DNA of 64,000 nucleotides from Paraburkholderia tropica (GCF_914484835.1 NZ_CAJZAR010000002.1:62405-126404), one strand, 5' to 3'. Counted from the stretch's first letter, positions 30,122 through 40,406 are shown. Notes: generated by a model from the letters alone, not told the origin. Numbers and translations are program-made.

Positions 30122-31117
30122 ATGGCATACGCAAGTCTGGATTTGCCGTCGTTTGCTCACCCGCATTTCGTTACCGCGGGTGTGAGTCGTGAAGTGCGTC
30201 ATATCGCAATACTGCTTTTCGATGGCTGTTCGTTGCTTGGTGCCGGTATCGTGGCGGAAGTGTTTCATGTCGCCAACGAGTTGTCGTCCGATACCGCCAG
30301 GCGCTCGCCTTACGATGTCAGCATTCTTTCCGCCGATGGCGGCAACGTCACCTGCTCGTCGTCGGTGCGCGTGTGGACGGACGGCCTCGATGCGCGTCAT
30401 TACGTCGGCTTCGACGCGCTGTTCGTCGCGGGCGGCAAGGGCGCTTTCGCCGCGGCCAACGACGAACGCTTGATCGCGTGGCTGCGTCATGTGCATGCGA
30501 ACACCGCGACCATCCGGCCGATCGGTGAAGGACGTTCGTTGCTCGAAGCCGCGAATCTGTGCGGCCAGCGCACGCAGCGCGAGTTCGGCTCCTACGCGAT
30601 GCAGAACACGCGTGAGGACGCGGGCGGCGACGCCGGCGACCGGCTCGAGTCGATGAAGAGTGCGCTTACGCTCGTCAAACGCGATCTCGGCGTGGACGTT
30701 GCGCGCGCCGTGACCGAGCGGCTGATGCCCGATTCGGGCGGCAACCTCTTGCCGTTTCTCGGCGATGCGCTCGGCAGCGCGCCCGCCGACAAGGTGAGGG
30801 CGGCCGCGCGCTGGCTGCAGGAGAATTGCCAGCGGACGATCTCGATCGCCGACGCCGCGCAGGTTGCGGCGATGAGCGAGCGGAATTTTCTGCGCCGTTT
30901 CAAGCTGGAGATGGGCATCACGCCATCGGACTATCTATTGCATGCACGGTTGGCGATCACCTGCAGTCTGCTCACGGATTCGGAGTTGCCGGTCGACAAG
31001 ATCGCGCGGCGCACGGGCATGGGCAACGGCGACCGTCTCGCGAAAATTTTCCGTAAACGCATGATGATCTCGCCCTCCGAATATCGCGAGCAAAGCCGCC
31101 GGGAAGCGGGCGGATGA
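30122..31117 (+). CDS. GlxA-family AraC-type transcriptional regulator (paralogue)
   Basis: It has 331 residues with the same layout as the protein at 23942-24943: a DJ-1/PfpI-like domain (RHIAILLFDGCSLLGAG, LFVAGGKGAFAA) and a C-terminal AraC domain (ISIADAAQVAAMSERNFLRRFKLEMG). Again the elbow cysteine is absent (PIGEGRS). The ATG follows AGGGGAAAA. It is placed immediately upstream of manC and the main polysaccharide genes, which makes it a candidate local regulator; its ligand and targets are unknown. Confidence 0.85.
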   Translation: MAYASLDLPSFAHPHFVTAGVSREVRHIAILLFDGCSLLGAGIVAEVFHVANELSSDTARRSPYDVSILSADGGNVTCSSSVRVWTDGLDARHYVGFDALFVAGGKGAFAAANDERLIAWLRHVHANTATIRPIGEGRSLLEAANLCGQRTQREFGSYAMQNTREDAGGDAGDRLESMKSALTLVKRDLGVDVARAVTERLMPDSGGNLLPFLGDALGSAPADKVRAAARWLQENCQRTISIADAAQVAAMSERNFLRRFKLEMGITPSDYLLHARLAITCSLLTDSELPVDKIARRTGMGNGDRLAKIFRKRMMISPSEYREQSRREAGG

Positions 31118-31386
31118 ACCTCGCAGCCGCTCGCCGGCATGCCGCGCGAAGCTGCGCGGTATGGCGCGGCGGCGCACGGGCATGCACGAGTCCGCATGAA
31201 CATACATGAGCCCGCATGAGCCGCTAGTGCGCGGATACTGAGCCACAAGCCACAGGTCCGATAGCCGCCTGTCTGCATGTCGACGCGGCCGTCCATCGCC
31301 TCTATCGTTTTGCCGCCGCTTGTTCGCGGTCCCGGGTCGCTTGTCGCGAGACACGGCGATCCCGCCAGATATGCAGGAGTCCGAAC

Positions 31387-32946
31387 ATGATGCAAAGATC
31401 AGGGATTCAGCAATCCGCCGCTCAACCACCGATGCCACCTCTGCCACCCATGGCGTCCGAGCCGACGCCGCAAGCGCCGATCGCGCAGGACACGGCGTGC
31501 ACGCGCATCGTCCCCGTCGTGCTGGCGGGCGGTTCGGGCACGCGGCTGTGGCCGATGTCGCGCGAGCACTTTCCGAAGCAACTGATTGGCGTGGTCGGCA
31601 GCGACACGCTTTTGCAGGCCACCGTGCATCGCCTCGACGGCTTCTCGCCCGAATGGCAGGTCGCGGGCGCGCCGATCGTCGTCTGCGGCGAGGCGCATCG
31701 TTTCGTAATCTCCGATCAATTACACGCGTGCGGCATCGATGCGCGGCTCGTCGTCGAGCCCGCACGCCGCGACACCGCGCCTGCGCTCACGCTCGGCGCC
31801 GCGCTCGCGAGCGCCAACGGCGACGACGCGATTCTCGTGGTGATGCCGTCCGATCACGCCATCGCCGACGTGAAGGCCTTGCAGCGCGCGCTCGAATGCG
31901 CCGCGCGCCACGCACAACGCGGCGCCATCGTCACGCTCGGCGTGCCGCCGCGCTCGCCGGAAACGGGCTTCGGCTACATCCGCATCGGCGAGGCGCTCGA
32001 AGCGGGCGCGCATCGCATCGACGGCTTCGTCGAAAAGCCCGCGCCGGAACTCGCCACGCAGTACGTGGCGCAAGGCGGCTACTGGTGGAACAGCGGCATC
32101 TTCGTGATGCGCGCGAGCGTATGGCTCGAAGCGCTGCGCGCGTTGCAGCCCGACATGCATGCGGCCTGCCTCGCGTCCTTCGTCGGCGGCCAGCAGGACG
32201 GCGACGTGTTCCGTCCGTCGGCGCAGGCCTTCGCGGGCACACCCGCCGATTCGATCGACTACGCGGTGATGGAGCGTCTTTCGGGCAGCAACGGCTGGGC
32301 GCCCGAGGGCGTGGTGGTGGCGCTCGACGCGGGCTGGTCGGATCTCGGCTCGTGGGACGCCGTGTGGGCCGCGATGGACAAGGACGAAGCGGGCAACGTG
32401 GGACGCGGGCGCGTGATCTTCGAAGGCGCCGTGGCGAGCTACGCGCATTCGGAAGGCCGCCTCGTGGCGTGCGTGGGCACGACCAATCTCGTGGTGGTCG
32501 AAACCGCCGACGCCGTGCTCGTGGTCGATCGCTCGAAAGTGCAGGACGTGAAGGGACTGGTCGCGCGCATCAAGGCGCAGCATGCGCCCGAAGCCGACGC
32601 GCACCGCAAGGTGCAGCGCCCGTGGGGCTTCTACGACTCGATCGATCAGGGCGAGCGCTTCCAGGTCAAGCGCATCGTCGTGACGCCGGGCGCGCGGCTC
32701 TCGCTGCAGCTGCATCATCACCGCGCCGAACACTGGACGGTGGTGCGCGGCACCGCGCTCGTCACACGTGGTGAGGAATCCTTCCTGTTGAGCGAGAACG
32801 AATCGACCTATATTCCGCTGGGCACGCGCCATCGACTCGAGAATCCCGGCAAGGTGCCGCTCGAGATCATCGAGGTGCAGTCGGGCGCGTACCTGGGCGA
32901 GGACGACATCGTCCGTTTCGACGATACCTACGGACGCTGCAATTGA
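31387..32946 (+). CDS. manC: Mannose-1-phosphate guanylyltransferase / mannose-6-phosphate isomerase
   Basis: This bifunctional enzyme makes GDP-mannose. It has 519 residues, with the guanylyltransferase domain first (VVLAGGSGTRLWPMSREHFP, residues 45-63; FVEKP; GYWWNSGIFV). A type-II isomerase cupin follows from about residue 411 (RPWGFYDSI, LQLHHHRAEHW, IPLGTRHRLENPG). A Pro-rich extension of about 38 residues precedes the core. The ATG is behind CAGGAG. It supplies GDP-mannose to Gmd/Fcl and the glycosyltransferases, and starts a run of five plus-strand genes. Confidence 0.94.
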   Translation: MMQRSGIQQSAAQPPMPPLPPMASEPTPQAPIAQDTACTRIVPVVLAGGSGTRLWPMSREHFPKQLIGVVGSDTLLQATVHRLDGFSPEWQVAGAPIVVCGEAHRFVISDQLHACGIDARLVVEPARRDTAPALTLGAALASANGDDAILVVMPSDHAIADVKALQRALECAARHAQRGAIVTLGVPPRSPETGFGYIRIGEALEAGAHRIDGFVEKPAPELATQYVAQGGYWWNSGIFVMRASVWLEALRALQPDMHAACLASFVGGQQDGDVFRPSAQAFAGTPADSIDYAVMERLSGSNGWAPEGVVVALDAGWSDLGSWDAVWAAMDKDEAGNVGRGRVIFEGAVASYAHSEGRLVACVGTTNLVVVETADAVLVVDRSKVQDVKGLVARIKAQHAPEADAHRKVQRPWGFYDSIDQGERFQVKRIVVTPGARLSLQLHHHRAEHWTVVRGTALVTRGEESFLLSENESTYIPLGTRHRLENPGKVPLEIIEVQSGAYLGEDDIVRFDDTYGRCN

Positions 32947-32977
32947 GCGGCCCGGCACGATCGGCAAGGTGACCGAC

Positions 32978-34366
32978 ATGCGCGAGCTTCAAAATCTGAT
33001 GGCGAGAGTGCTGGACGTGACGGCGGTGTTCGTCGGCGCGAGTGTGGCGGCGCAGATTCGTTTCGACGATCTCACGCCGCGTGGCATGAACGAGGCATTC
33101 GTTTTGCTGGCGGCGGCGTTCGCGCTCGTGATCTTTCCGGCGTTCGAACTCTATCAATCGTGGCGCGGCCGTTCCAAGGCGTTGATGGCCGGGCAGGTGG
33201 CGGTGGCGTGGATCGTCGTGCAGGGCTGCGCGCTGATCGCCATGTACTCGACGATGCATCACGTCGATGCGGTTTCGCGGCTCTGGTTCGCGTACTGGAC
33301 CGCGGTGGCCGCCGGGCTCCTGATTGCATGGCGCGTGATCGCGCACGGCGTGCTCTCGCACGTGCGGCGCGCGGGCATGAACCTGCATCAGGTGGCGATT
33401 GCGGGATCGGCGGCGCAGTGCGACGAGATCGTGCGGCGCATCGATTCGGAACCGGGCTCGGGCTTTCGCGCTTCGGCGCTTTACAACACCGTGCCCGAGA
33501 CGCCGCCGCGCAACGGCACCGGCGCCGCGCTGTGCGACACGATCGAAGGCTTCGCGCAGTACATCCGCGAGCACGATGTGCACGAACTGTGGCTTGCGCT
33601 CTCGCTCGCTGAGGAGCGCACGGTGGTGCGTCTCGTCACCGAGTTCCGCAACGACCTCGTGAACATCCGCTTCATTCCCGACGTGCGTTCGCTCGCGCTG
33701 TTCGACACCAGCAGCGTGATCGAGCTGCTCGGCGTGCCCGCGATCAATCTCGTGGCCTCGCCGCTGCCCGCGAGCGCGCAGTTCAAGAAGGCCGTGTTCG
33801 ACCGCGTGTTCGCGACCTGCGCGCTCATTAGCCTGACGCCGGTGCTGCTCGGCATTTCGGTCGCGGTGAAGCTCTCGTCGCCGGGACCGATTCTGTTCAA
33901 GCAGCGCCGCAAGGGCGCGGACGGCCGCGTGTTCACGATCTACAAGTTCCGCACGATGCGCGTGCACTGCGAGGCCGCCGGCACGCTCAGCCAGGCCACG
34001 CGCGGCGACCGCCGCGTGACGCGTGTGGGCGCGTTCCTGCGCCGCACGAGTCTCGACGAGCTGCCGCAGTTCTACAACGTGCTGCGCGGCGACATGTCGG
34101 TGGTCGGCCCACGCCCGCACGCGCTCGAACACGACGACCTCTATCAGCGTGTGGTGACGGGCTACATCCACCGTTACCGCATCAAGCCCGGCATCACCGG
34201 CTGGGCGCAGGTCAACGGTTTTCGCGGCGAGACTGACCGGCTCGAAAAAATGGAGCTGCGCGTCGCGCACGATCTGTATTACCTGGGCCACTGGTCGTTC
34301 TGGCTCGACATGCGCATCATCGCGGCGACGATCGCGCATGGACTGTTCAGCCCGAACGCCTATTGA
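32978..34366 (+). CDS. Undecaprenyl-phosphate hexose-1-phosphate transferase
   Basis: It initiates the repeat unit by moving a hexose-1-phosphate, probably glucose, from UDP-sugar onto undecaprenyl phosphate at the inner membrane. It has about 462 residues: several N-terminal membrane helices, a CoA-binding-like central domain, then a helix and the polyisoprenyl-phosphate transferase domain (FKQRRKGADGRVFTIYKFRT, SLDELPQFYNVLRGDMSVVG, PRPHA). ATG 32978 has AAGGTGA at good spacing; a GTG at 32969 is an alternative. It is the WcaJ/BceB type. Glucose specificity is the family norm, not shown here. Confidence 0.9.
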   Translation: MRELQNLMARVLDVTAVFVGASVAAQIRFDDLTPRGMNEAFVLLAAAFALVIFPAFELYQSWRGRSKALMAGQVAVAWIVVQGCALIAMYSTMHHVDAVSRLWFAYWTAVAAGLLIAWRVIAHGVLSHVRRAGMNLHQVAIAGSAAQCDEIVRRIDSEPGSGFRASALYNTVPETPPRNGTGAALCDTIEGFAQYIREHDVHELWLALSLAEERTVVRLVTEFRNDLVNIRFIPDVRSLALFDTSSVIELLGVPAINLVASPLPASAQFKKAVFDRVFATCALISLTPVLLGISVAVKLSSPGPILFKQRRKGADGRVFTIYKFRTMRVHCEAAGTLSQATRGDRRVTRVGAFLRRTSLDELPQFYNVLRGDMSVVGPRPHALEHDDLYQRVVTGYIHRYRIKPGITGWAQVNGFRGETDRLEKMELRVAHDLYYLGHWSFWLDMRIIAATIAHGLFSPNAY

Positions 34367-34474
34367 GCGCTCGGGCCCTGGAGCCGCGCGGTCCGGTCCC
34401 CGCGCGGCTCCCGCATGCGAAGCGCGCAGCCGACGCGCGGCGCATGGGTTTCACCGGATCTCGGGAGACGGAAG

Positions 34475-36700
34475 ATGGCGATGAACTATGTTGACGGCGG
34501 CTACGCCGTGAGCACCGAAGAGCGGTATCTGGGCGATTACCTGCAAACGATCGTCGCCAACTGGCGCACGATCGCGATCGTGACGCTCGCGGTCACGCTG
34601 CTGGGCGCGAGCTACGCGTTTCTCGCGAGGCCGACGTATCGCGCCGACGTGATGTTCCATCTCGTCGACAAGGCGGACAACGGCAAGAAGGATGCGGGCC
34701 TGCCGCCGATCAACGGCATGTTCGACGAAAAGACCTCGGCCAACGGCGAGATCGAGATGTTGAAGTCGCGGCTCGTCACGCAGGAAACGGTGAACCGGCT
34801 GCATCTGGACATCGGCGCGAAGCCGCGCGAAATGCCCGTGATCGGCGGCCTGCTCGCGGGGCTCGAAAACGGCAGCTGGGGCATCAAGCTGCCCGCGTTC
34901 CTGCGCTCGAATAATTACGCGTGGGGACGCGGCGAGATCACGGTGTCGCGTTTCGATACGCCCGACGCGCTCTACGACCAGGACTTCACGCTGGTCGCGG
35001 GCGAGGACGGCGCGTATGTGCTGCGCGACCCCGAGGGCGTCGCGCTACTCGAAGGCCGCGTGGGCGAGGATGTCTCCGCCAACACGGCCGACGGTCCGAT
35101 CTCGCTGCACGTCGACCGCCTGAACGGCCCGGCGGGCACGCCGTTTTCGCTGACGCGCGCCTCGACGCTCACCACCGTCGAGCGGCTGCAACGCGCGCTC
35201 GACGTGTCCGAAGTGGGCCTGCAGTCGGGCGTGATCCGCGCGAGCCTCGAAGGCCACGACAGCAAGCTCACGGCCGGCATCCTCAACAGCATGGCGCACG
35301 AGTTCATCCGCCAGGACGTGCAGGGCCGCTCGGCCGAAGCCGAGCATATGCTCGCCTTCCTCGACGAACAACTGCCGCAACTGCGCAAGCAGCTCGACGA
35401 CGCCGAGCAGAAGTACAACAACTTCCGCAATCAGCACGGCACCGTCGATCTCGGCGAGGAAAGCCGCCTGCTGCTGCAACAGGTCGTGGACAACAAGACG
35501 CGTCTCGAAGACCTGCAACAGCAGCGCGCCGAACTCGCGCAGCGCTTCACCGAGCATCACCCGGCCGTGGCCGCGCTCGACGCGCAGATCGCCGCGCTGT
35601 CCAGCTCGCAGGGCGCGCTCCAGAGCAAGGTCAAGAGCCTGCCCGACACCGAACAGGCGGCGGTGCGCCTGCTGCGCGACGTGCACGTGAATACCGAGCT
35701 TTACACGAACCTGCTCAACAGCGCCCAGCAACTGCGCGTGGCGAAGGCCGGTCAGGTCGGCGACGTGCGCGTGGTTGATTTCGCGGAACCGCCCGACGAT
35801 CCGGTGCGCCCGAAGCGTGTGCTCGTGATCGTGCTGTCGATCGGCGCGGGCATCGTGCTCGGCATCCTGATCGCCTTCATGCGCAAGTCGCTGTACGGCG
35901 GCGTCGAGCGTCCCGACGAACTCGAAGCGGCGCTCGGCGTGCCGGTCTTCGCGGTGGTGCCGCGCAGCCACAAGCAACTGCGCCTGCAACATCATGTGGC
36001 GTCGCGCCGGCGCGGCCTGCACGTGCTCGCGCAGCAGTCGCCGCAGGACATCGCGGTCGAAGGCGTGCGCAGCCTGCGCACCACGCTGCAGCTCTCGCTC
36101 AACGAGGCGCGCAACAACATCGTGATGCTCACGGGCTCGCGGCCCGATATCGGCAAATCGTTCCTCTCGGTCAATCTCGCGGCGCTGGTCGCCTCGGTGA
36201 ACAAGCGCGTGCTGATCGTCGACGGCGACATGCGGCGCGGCGACGTGCACTCGCACTTCGGCATCGCGCATCAACTGGGTCTCTCCGACGTGCTGCTCGG
36301 CGCTGACCTGAACGCCGCGATCCAGCGCGAAGTGCTGCCGGGTCTCGACGTGCTCGCGAAGGGCTCGCTGCACGCGCATCCGTCCGAGCTGCTGATGAGC
36401 GCGCGCTTCGAATCGCTGCTCGAAGAACTCAAGTCGAAGTACGACATCGTGATCGTCGATACGCCGCCGGTGCTCGCGGTGACCGACTCGACCGTGATCG
36501 GGCGTTATGCGGGTACGACGCTGCTCGCGATCCGCCACGGCCGGCATCCGCTTTCGGAGCTGGAAGAGACGGCCAAGCGGCTGCGCAACGGCGGCGTGAA
36601 TCTGTGCGGCGTGCTGCTCACGGACGTGCCGCAAACGGGCGCGTTCGTCGGCGGCGGCTATCGCGGCGGCTACTACGGTTACGAAAGCATCGCAGGGTAA
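34475..36700 (+). CDS. wzc: Polysaccharide co-polymerase with tyrosine autokinase domain
   Basis: This inner-membrane Wzc-type protein controls chain length and export together with the Wza channel. It has 741 residues: an N-terminal Wzz domain with a first helix (about residues 35-55), a long periplasmic coiled-coil part, a second helix (about 450-470), and a cytoplasmic BY-kinase domain. The kinase domain has Walker A GSRPDIGKS (about 553), Walker A' VLIVDGDMRR and Walker B VIVDTPP (about 658). The last 18 residues hold a tyrosine cluster (YRGGYYGYE). ATG 34475 is behind GGGAGA. No cognate phosphatase gene (wzb) is seen in the window. Confidence 0.93.
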   Translation: MAMNYVDGGYAVSTEERYLGDYLQTIVANWRTIAIVTLAVTLLGASYAFLARPTYRADVMFHLVDKADNGKKDAGLPPINGMFDEKTSANGEIEMLKSRLVTQETVNRLHLDIGAKPREMPVIGGLLAGLENGSWGIKLPAFLRSNNYAWGRGEITVSRFDTPDALYDQDFTLVAGEDGAYVLRDPEGVALLEGRVGEDVSANTADGPISLHVDRLNGPAGTPFSLTRASTLTTVERLQRALDVSEVGLQSGVIRASLEGHDSKLTAGILNSMAHEFIRQDVQGRSAEAEHMLAFLDEQLPQLRKQLDDAEQKYNNFRNQHGTVDLGEESRLLLQQVVDNKTRLEDLQQQRAELAQRFTEHHPAVAALDAQIAALSSSQGALQSKVKSLPDTEQAAVRLLRDVHVNTELYTNLLNSAQQLRVAKAGQVGDVRVVDFAEPPDDPVRPKRVLVIVLSIGAGIVLGILIAFMRKSLYGGVERPDELEAALGVPVFAVVPRSHKQLRLQHHVASRRRGLHVLAQQSPQDIAVEGVRSLRTTLQLSLNEARNNIVMLTGSRPDIGKSFLSVNLAALVASVNKRVLIVDGDMRRGDVHSHFGIAHQLGLSDVLLGADLNAAIQREVLPGLDVLAKGSLHAHPSELLMSARFESLLEELKSKYDIVIVDTPPVLAVTDSTVIGRYAGTTLLAIRHGRHPLSELEETAKRLRNGGVNLCGVLLTDVPQTGAFVGGGYRGGYYGYESIAG

Positions 36701-36777
36701 GTCCGCGGCGCGCCGGCCCGCGCGCGGGCGGCCGATGCGCCGAACAATCCATTTCGCTTTGACGCGAGGAGAGAACG

Positions 36778-37896
36778 ATGGCTCGGAAGGTTGCGTTGAT
36801 CACCGGCATCACCGGTCAGGACGGTTCGTATCTGGCAGAACTGCTGTTGAACAAGGGCTACGAGGTGCATGGCATCAAGCGCCGCTCGTCGCTGTTCAAT
36901 ACCGATCGGATCGACCATCTGTATCGCGACGTGCACGACCCGGAGCAGGGCATCCAGCTGCATCACGGCGAACTCACCGATTCGACGGCGCTGTTGCGCG
37001 TGATCCAGCGCGTCGGCCCCGACGAGATCTATAACCTCGCGGCGCAAAGCCACGTGGCGGTCTCGTTCGAGGAACCCGAATACACGGCGAACGCCGACGG
37101 ACTCGGCACGCTGCGCATTCTCGAAGCGATCCGCATTCTCGGGCTCACGCAGAAAACGCGCTTCTATCAGGCGTCGACTTCGGAACTCTACGGGCTCGTG
37201 CAGGAAGTGCCGCAACGCGAGACCACGCCGTTCTATCCGCGCAGCCCGTATGCGGTCGCCAAGCTGTTCGCCTACTGGACCACGGTGAACTATCGCGAAG
37301 CGCACGGCATCTACGCGTGCAACGGCATTCTGTTCAATCACGAATCGCCGCAGCGCGGCGAGACCTTCGTCACGCGCAAGATCACGCGCGCGATCGCGCG
37401 CATCGCGGTCGGCCTGCAAAAAGAGCTGTATCTCGGCAATCTCTCGGCGATGCGCGACTGGGGCCACGCGCGCGATTACGTCGACATGCAATGGCGCATG
37501 CTTCAGCAGGAGACGCCCGAGGATTACGTGATCGCGACCGGCGTGCAGTACAGCGTGCGCGATTTCGTCCGCACGGCGGCGGAGGAACTCGGCATCACGG
37601 TGCGTTTCGAGGGCACGGGCGTCGATGAAGTGGGCATCGTCGAGCACGTGGAAGGGCGCGAGACGCGTCTCGCAGCGGGCGATGTGATCGTGCGCGTCGA
37701 TCCGCGCTACTTCCGTCCGACCGAAGTGGAGACGCTGCTCGGCGACGCCACCAAGGCGCAGGAAAAGCTCGGCTGGCGTCCGACCACGTCGTTCCATTCG
37801 CTCGTCAAGGAAATGGTGCGCTCCGACTACCAGATCGCACGCCGCGACGCGCTCGTTACGCTCGCGGGCTTCCGCGCGCTCGAACATCACGAGTGA
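36778..37896 (+). CDS. gmd: GDP-mannose 4,6-dehydratase
   Basis: Gmd converts GDP-D-mannose to GDP-4-keto-6-deoxy-D-mannose, first step to GDP-L-fucose. It has 372 residues, an extended SDR enzyme. The Rossmann motif [16 protein letters not shown] is near the N-terminus, the substrate loop [17 protein letters not shown] follows, and the catalytic Tyr/Lys pair is in SPYAVAK. The ATG is behind GAGGAGAG. It is immediately followed by fcl. Confidence 0.96.
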   Translation: MARKVALITGITGQDGSYLAELLLNKGYEVHGIKRRSSLFNTDRIDHLYRDVHDPEQGIQLHHGELTDSTALLRVIQRVGPDEIYNLAAQSHVAVSFEEPEYTANADGLGTLRILEAIRILGLTQKTRFYQASTSELYGLVQEVPQRETTPFYPRSPYAVAKLFAYWTTVNYREAHGIYACNGILFNHESPQRGETFVTRKITRAIARIAVGLQKELYLGNLSAMRDWGHARDYVDMQWRMLQQETPEDYVIATGVQYSVRDFVRTAAEELGITVRFEGTGVDEVGIVEHVEGRETRLAAGDVIVRVDPRYFRPTEVETLLGDATKAQEKLGWRPTTSFHSLVKEMVRSDYQIARRDALVTLAGFRALEHHE

Positions 37897-37901
37897 CGAG
37901 C

Positions 37902-38873
37902 ATGGACACGAACTCCCGCATCTTCGTGGCCGGCCATCGCGGCATGGTGGGCTCGGCGCTGGTGCGCGCGCTGCAGGCGCGCGGCTACTGGAACCTCGTC
38001 ACGCGCACGCGCGCGGAACTCGATCTCACCGATCAGTCGGCCGTCGATGCGTTCTTCGACGCCGAGCAGATCGACGCGGTGCTGCTCGCGGCCGCGAAAG
38101 TCGGCGGCATTCTCGCGAACTCGACGCAGCCCGCGCAATTCGCGTACGACAATCTCGCGATCGAAACCAATGTGATCCGCGCGGCCTACAACACGGGCGT
38201 GGAGCGGCTGGTGTTCTTCGGGTCGTCGTGCATCTATCCGCGCGAATGTCCGCAGCCGATCCGCGAGACCTATCTGCTGACCTCGCCGCTGGAGCCGACC
38301 AACGAGGCCTATGCGATCGCGAAGATCGCGGGCCTCAAGCTCTGCGAGGCGTACAACCGGCAGTACGGCACGCACTACGTTTCGCTGATGCCGACCAATC
38401 TCTACGGTCCCAACGACAACTACGACCTCGGCAGCAGCCACGTGCTGCCGGCGCTGATCCGCAAGGCGCACGAGGCGCGCGCGAGCGGCGCGCGCTCGTT
38501 GACGGTGTGGGGCTCGGGCACGCCGCGCCGCGAGTTCCTGCACGTCGACGATCTCGCGGATGCGACGATCTTCGTGCTCGAGCACGAGACCGGCGACGGC
38601 GTCTACAACGTGGGCGTCGGCGAGGATCTGTCGATCCGCGAACTGGCCGAGCGCATCTGCGAGACGGTGGGCTTCGACGGCGAACTGGTGTTCGACACCA
38701 GCAAGCCCGACGGCACGCCGCGCAAGCTGCTCGACGTCTCGCGCCTCGGCGGACTCGGCTGGCGCGCGCATATCGGGCTGGGTGAGGGACTCGCGCGCAC
38801 TTACGGCGACTTCCTGCACACGCACGGCGCGCCCGTGCCCGAAGCCAGCGCCCACGCCCACGCCCACGCCTGA
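37902..38873 (+). CDS. fcl: GDP-L-fucose synthase
   Basis: Fcl is a 3,5-epimerase/4-reductase that completes GDP-L-fucose from the Gmd product. It has 323 residues. The NADP motif [11 protein letters not shown], the family segment [15 protein letters not shown], and the catalytic Tyr-X3-Lys in EAYAIAK are present. The ATG at 37902 lies 5 bp after the gmd stop; a GTG at 37893 overlapping that stop is an alternative start. A strong terminator follows, closing the manC-to-fcl run. Confidence 0.95.
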   Translation: MDTNSRIFVAGHRGMVGSALVRALQARGYWNLVTRTRAELDLTDQSAVDAFFDAEQIDAVLLAAAKVGGILANSTQPAQFAYDNLAIETNVIRAAYNTGVERLVFFGSSCIYPRECPQPIRETYLLTSPLEPTNEAYAIAKIAGLKLCEAYNRQYGTHYVSLMPTNLYGPNDNYDLGSSHVLPALIRKAHEARASGARSLTVWGSGTPRREFLHVDDLADATIFVLEHETGDGVYNVGVGEDLSIRELAERICETVGFDGELVFDTSKPDGTPRKLLDVSRLGGLGWRAHIGLGEGLARTYGDFLHTHGAPVPEASAHAHAHA

Positions 38874-38905
38874 GCGGCCCGACTGACACGCGGTTGTTGT
38901 TGGCG

Positions 38906-38949
38906 GCGGGCGTCCTGTGCGGACCGGCGAATGGCGCCCGCTTTTTTTT
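38906..38949 (+). terminator. Terminator after fcl
   Basis: Arms GCGGGCG (38906-38912) and CGCCCGC (38935-38941) are followed directly by eight T residues. It separates the precursor/initiation genes from the next glycosyltransferase. Confidence 0.8.
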
Positions 38950-39021
38950 CCGGTCCGGCGTGGCGTCGCGCGCCGTTCGGACAGGGCAGAACACGACAGA
39001 GCACGAACCTGGCACGAGCCG

Positions 39022-40353
39022 ATGAGAATCCTGATCTACGGTCTGAATTTCGCGCCCGAAGTCGCGGGCGTCGGCAAGTACACGGCGGAAATGGTCGACC
39101 AGCTCGTGGCGCGCGGCCACGAGGTGCGCGTGGTGTGCGCGCCGCCGTATTACCCGCAATGGCGTGTGCAGGACGGCTATCGGGCGTGGCGCTACCGGCG
39201 CGAAAACTGGCACGGCGTGCCGGTGTCGCGCGCGCCGCTGTGGGTGCCGCCGAAGCCCGGCGGACTCAAGCGCATCATCCATCTGGCGAGCTTCGCGCTG
39301 ATGTCGCTGCCGGTGCTCGTGCGCGAGGCGCGCTGGCGTCCGCAGGCCGCGATGCTGATCGCGCCGACCTTGTTCTGCGCGCCGGGCCTGCTCACGGTGG
39401 CGCGCTTGATCGGCGCGAAAACCTGGCTGCATATTCAGGACTTCGAAGTGGACGCCGCGTTCGATCTCGGCCTGCTGCAAGGCGGCGCGGGTTCGCGCGT
39501 CGCCAGCCTCGCGCGCGCGTTCGAACGCGCGGTGCTGCGGCGCTTCGACGTGGTCTCGTCGATCTCGCCGCGCATGGTCGAGCGCGCCGTCGACAAGGGC
39601 GTGGACGCGGCGCGCGCCGTGTCGCTGCCCAACTGGGTCGACACGCACGCGATCTTTCCGCTGCCGCAGCCGAGCGTCTATCGCGCGAAGCTCGGCATTC
39701 CGCTCGATCATACGGTGGTGCTGTACTCGGGCAGCATGGGCGCGAAGCAGGGCATCGAAATTCTCGCCGATGTGGCGGCGACGCTCGCGGTGCGACCCGA
39801 CATCAGCTTCGTGTTTTGCGGCGACGGCGCGGGCAAGGCCGATCTCGAAGCGCGCTGCGCGACGCTGCCGAACTGCCACGTGCTGCCCTTGCAGCCGACG
39901 GCGATGCTCAACGAACTGCTCAATGTCGCCGACATACACGTGCTGCCGCAGCGTAACGACGCCGCCGATCTCGTCATGCCTTCGAAGCTGACCGGCATGC
40001 TCGCGAGCGGGCGCGCCGTGGTGGCGATGGCGCGGCCCGGCACGAGTCTCGCCGACGTGGTGACGGAAACCGGCATCGTGGTGCCGCCCGAAGACGGCGC
40101 GGCGCTTGCGCAGGCGATCGTCGCGCTCGCCGCCGATCCGGCGCGGCGCGCGGCGCTCGGCCAGGCCGCGCGGCATTACGCGCAGCGCATGCTGTCGCCG
40201 CACGCGATCATCGGCGCGCTGGAGGCGCGGCTGGCGGCGCTGGTGGGTGCGATCGTGGGCGACGAGGCGGTGGTGGCCGCGCAGGCGTCGGCGCAAGATC
40301 AGGCCGAGGCGACCGGCGCGCCGCTCAGCGAGGTCGAGCACCGCGACGCGTGA
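39022..40353 (+). CDS. wcaI: WcaI-type glycosyltransferase
   Basis: It has 443 residues, a GT-B (GT4-like) transferase. The N-terminal domain carries the WcaI pattern (ILIYGLNFAPEVAGVGKYTAEM, VVCAPPYYPQW), HIQDFEVDAAFDLGL, and a C-terminal nucleotide-sugar domain (LYSGSMGAKQGIEIL, LPQRNDAADLVMPSKL). In colanic acid synthesis WcaI is thought to add a fucose; that acceptor/donor specificity is only inferred here. ATG 39022 was chosen as it gives the canonical N-terminus. A hairpin follows the gene. Confidence 0.88.
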   Translation: MRILIYGLNFAPEVAGVGKYTAEMVDQLVARGHEVRVVCAPPYYPQWRVQDGYRAWRYRRENWHGVPVSRAPLWVPPKPGGLKRIIHLASFALMSLPVLVREARWRPQAAMLIAPTLFCAPGLLTVARLIGAKTWLHIQDFEVDAAFDLGLLQGGAGSRVASLARAFERAVLRRFDVVSSISPRMVERAVDKGVDAARAVSLPNWVDTHAIFPLPQPSVYRAKLGIPLDHTVVLYSGSMGAKQGIEILADVAATLAVRPDISFVFCGDGAGKADLEARCATLPNCHVLPLQPTAMLNELLNVADIHVLPQRNDAADLVMPSKLTGMLASGRAVVAMARPGTSLADVVTETGIVVPPEDGAALAQAIVALAADPARRAALGQAARHYAQRMLSPHAIIGALEARLAALVGAIVGDEAVVAAQASAQDQAEATGAPLSEVEHRDA

Positions 40354-40374
40354 TGGGTGTGTGGGATCGCGGCG

Positions 40375-40406
40375 GCTTCGGCGCGTGTTACGGCACGCGC
40401 CGAAGC
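40375..40406. terminator. Hairpin between convergent genes after wcaI
   Basis: A perfect 13-bp stem GCTTCGGCGCGTG / CACGCGCCGAAGC with a 6-nt loop lies between the stop codons of the wcaI-type gene and the facing small secreted protein gene. T-runs are weak on both sides, so termination is probable but not certain. Confidence 0.55.
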
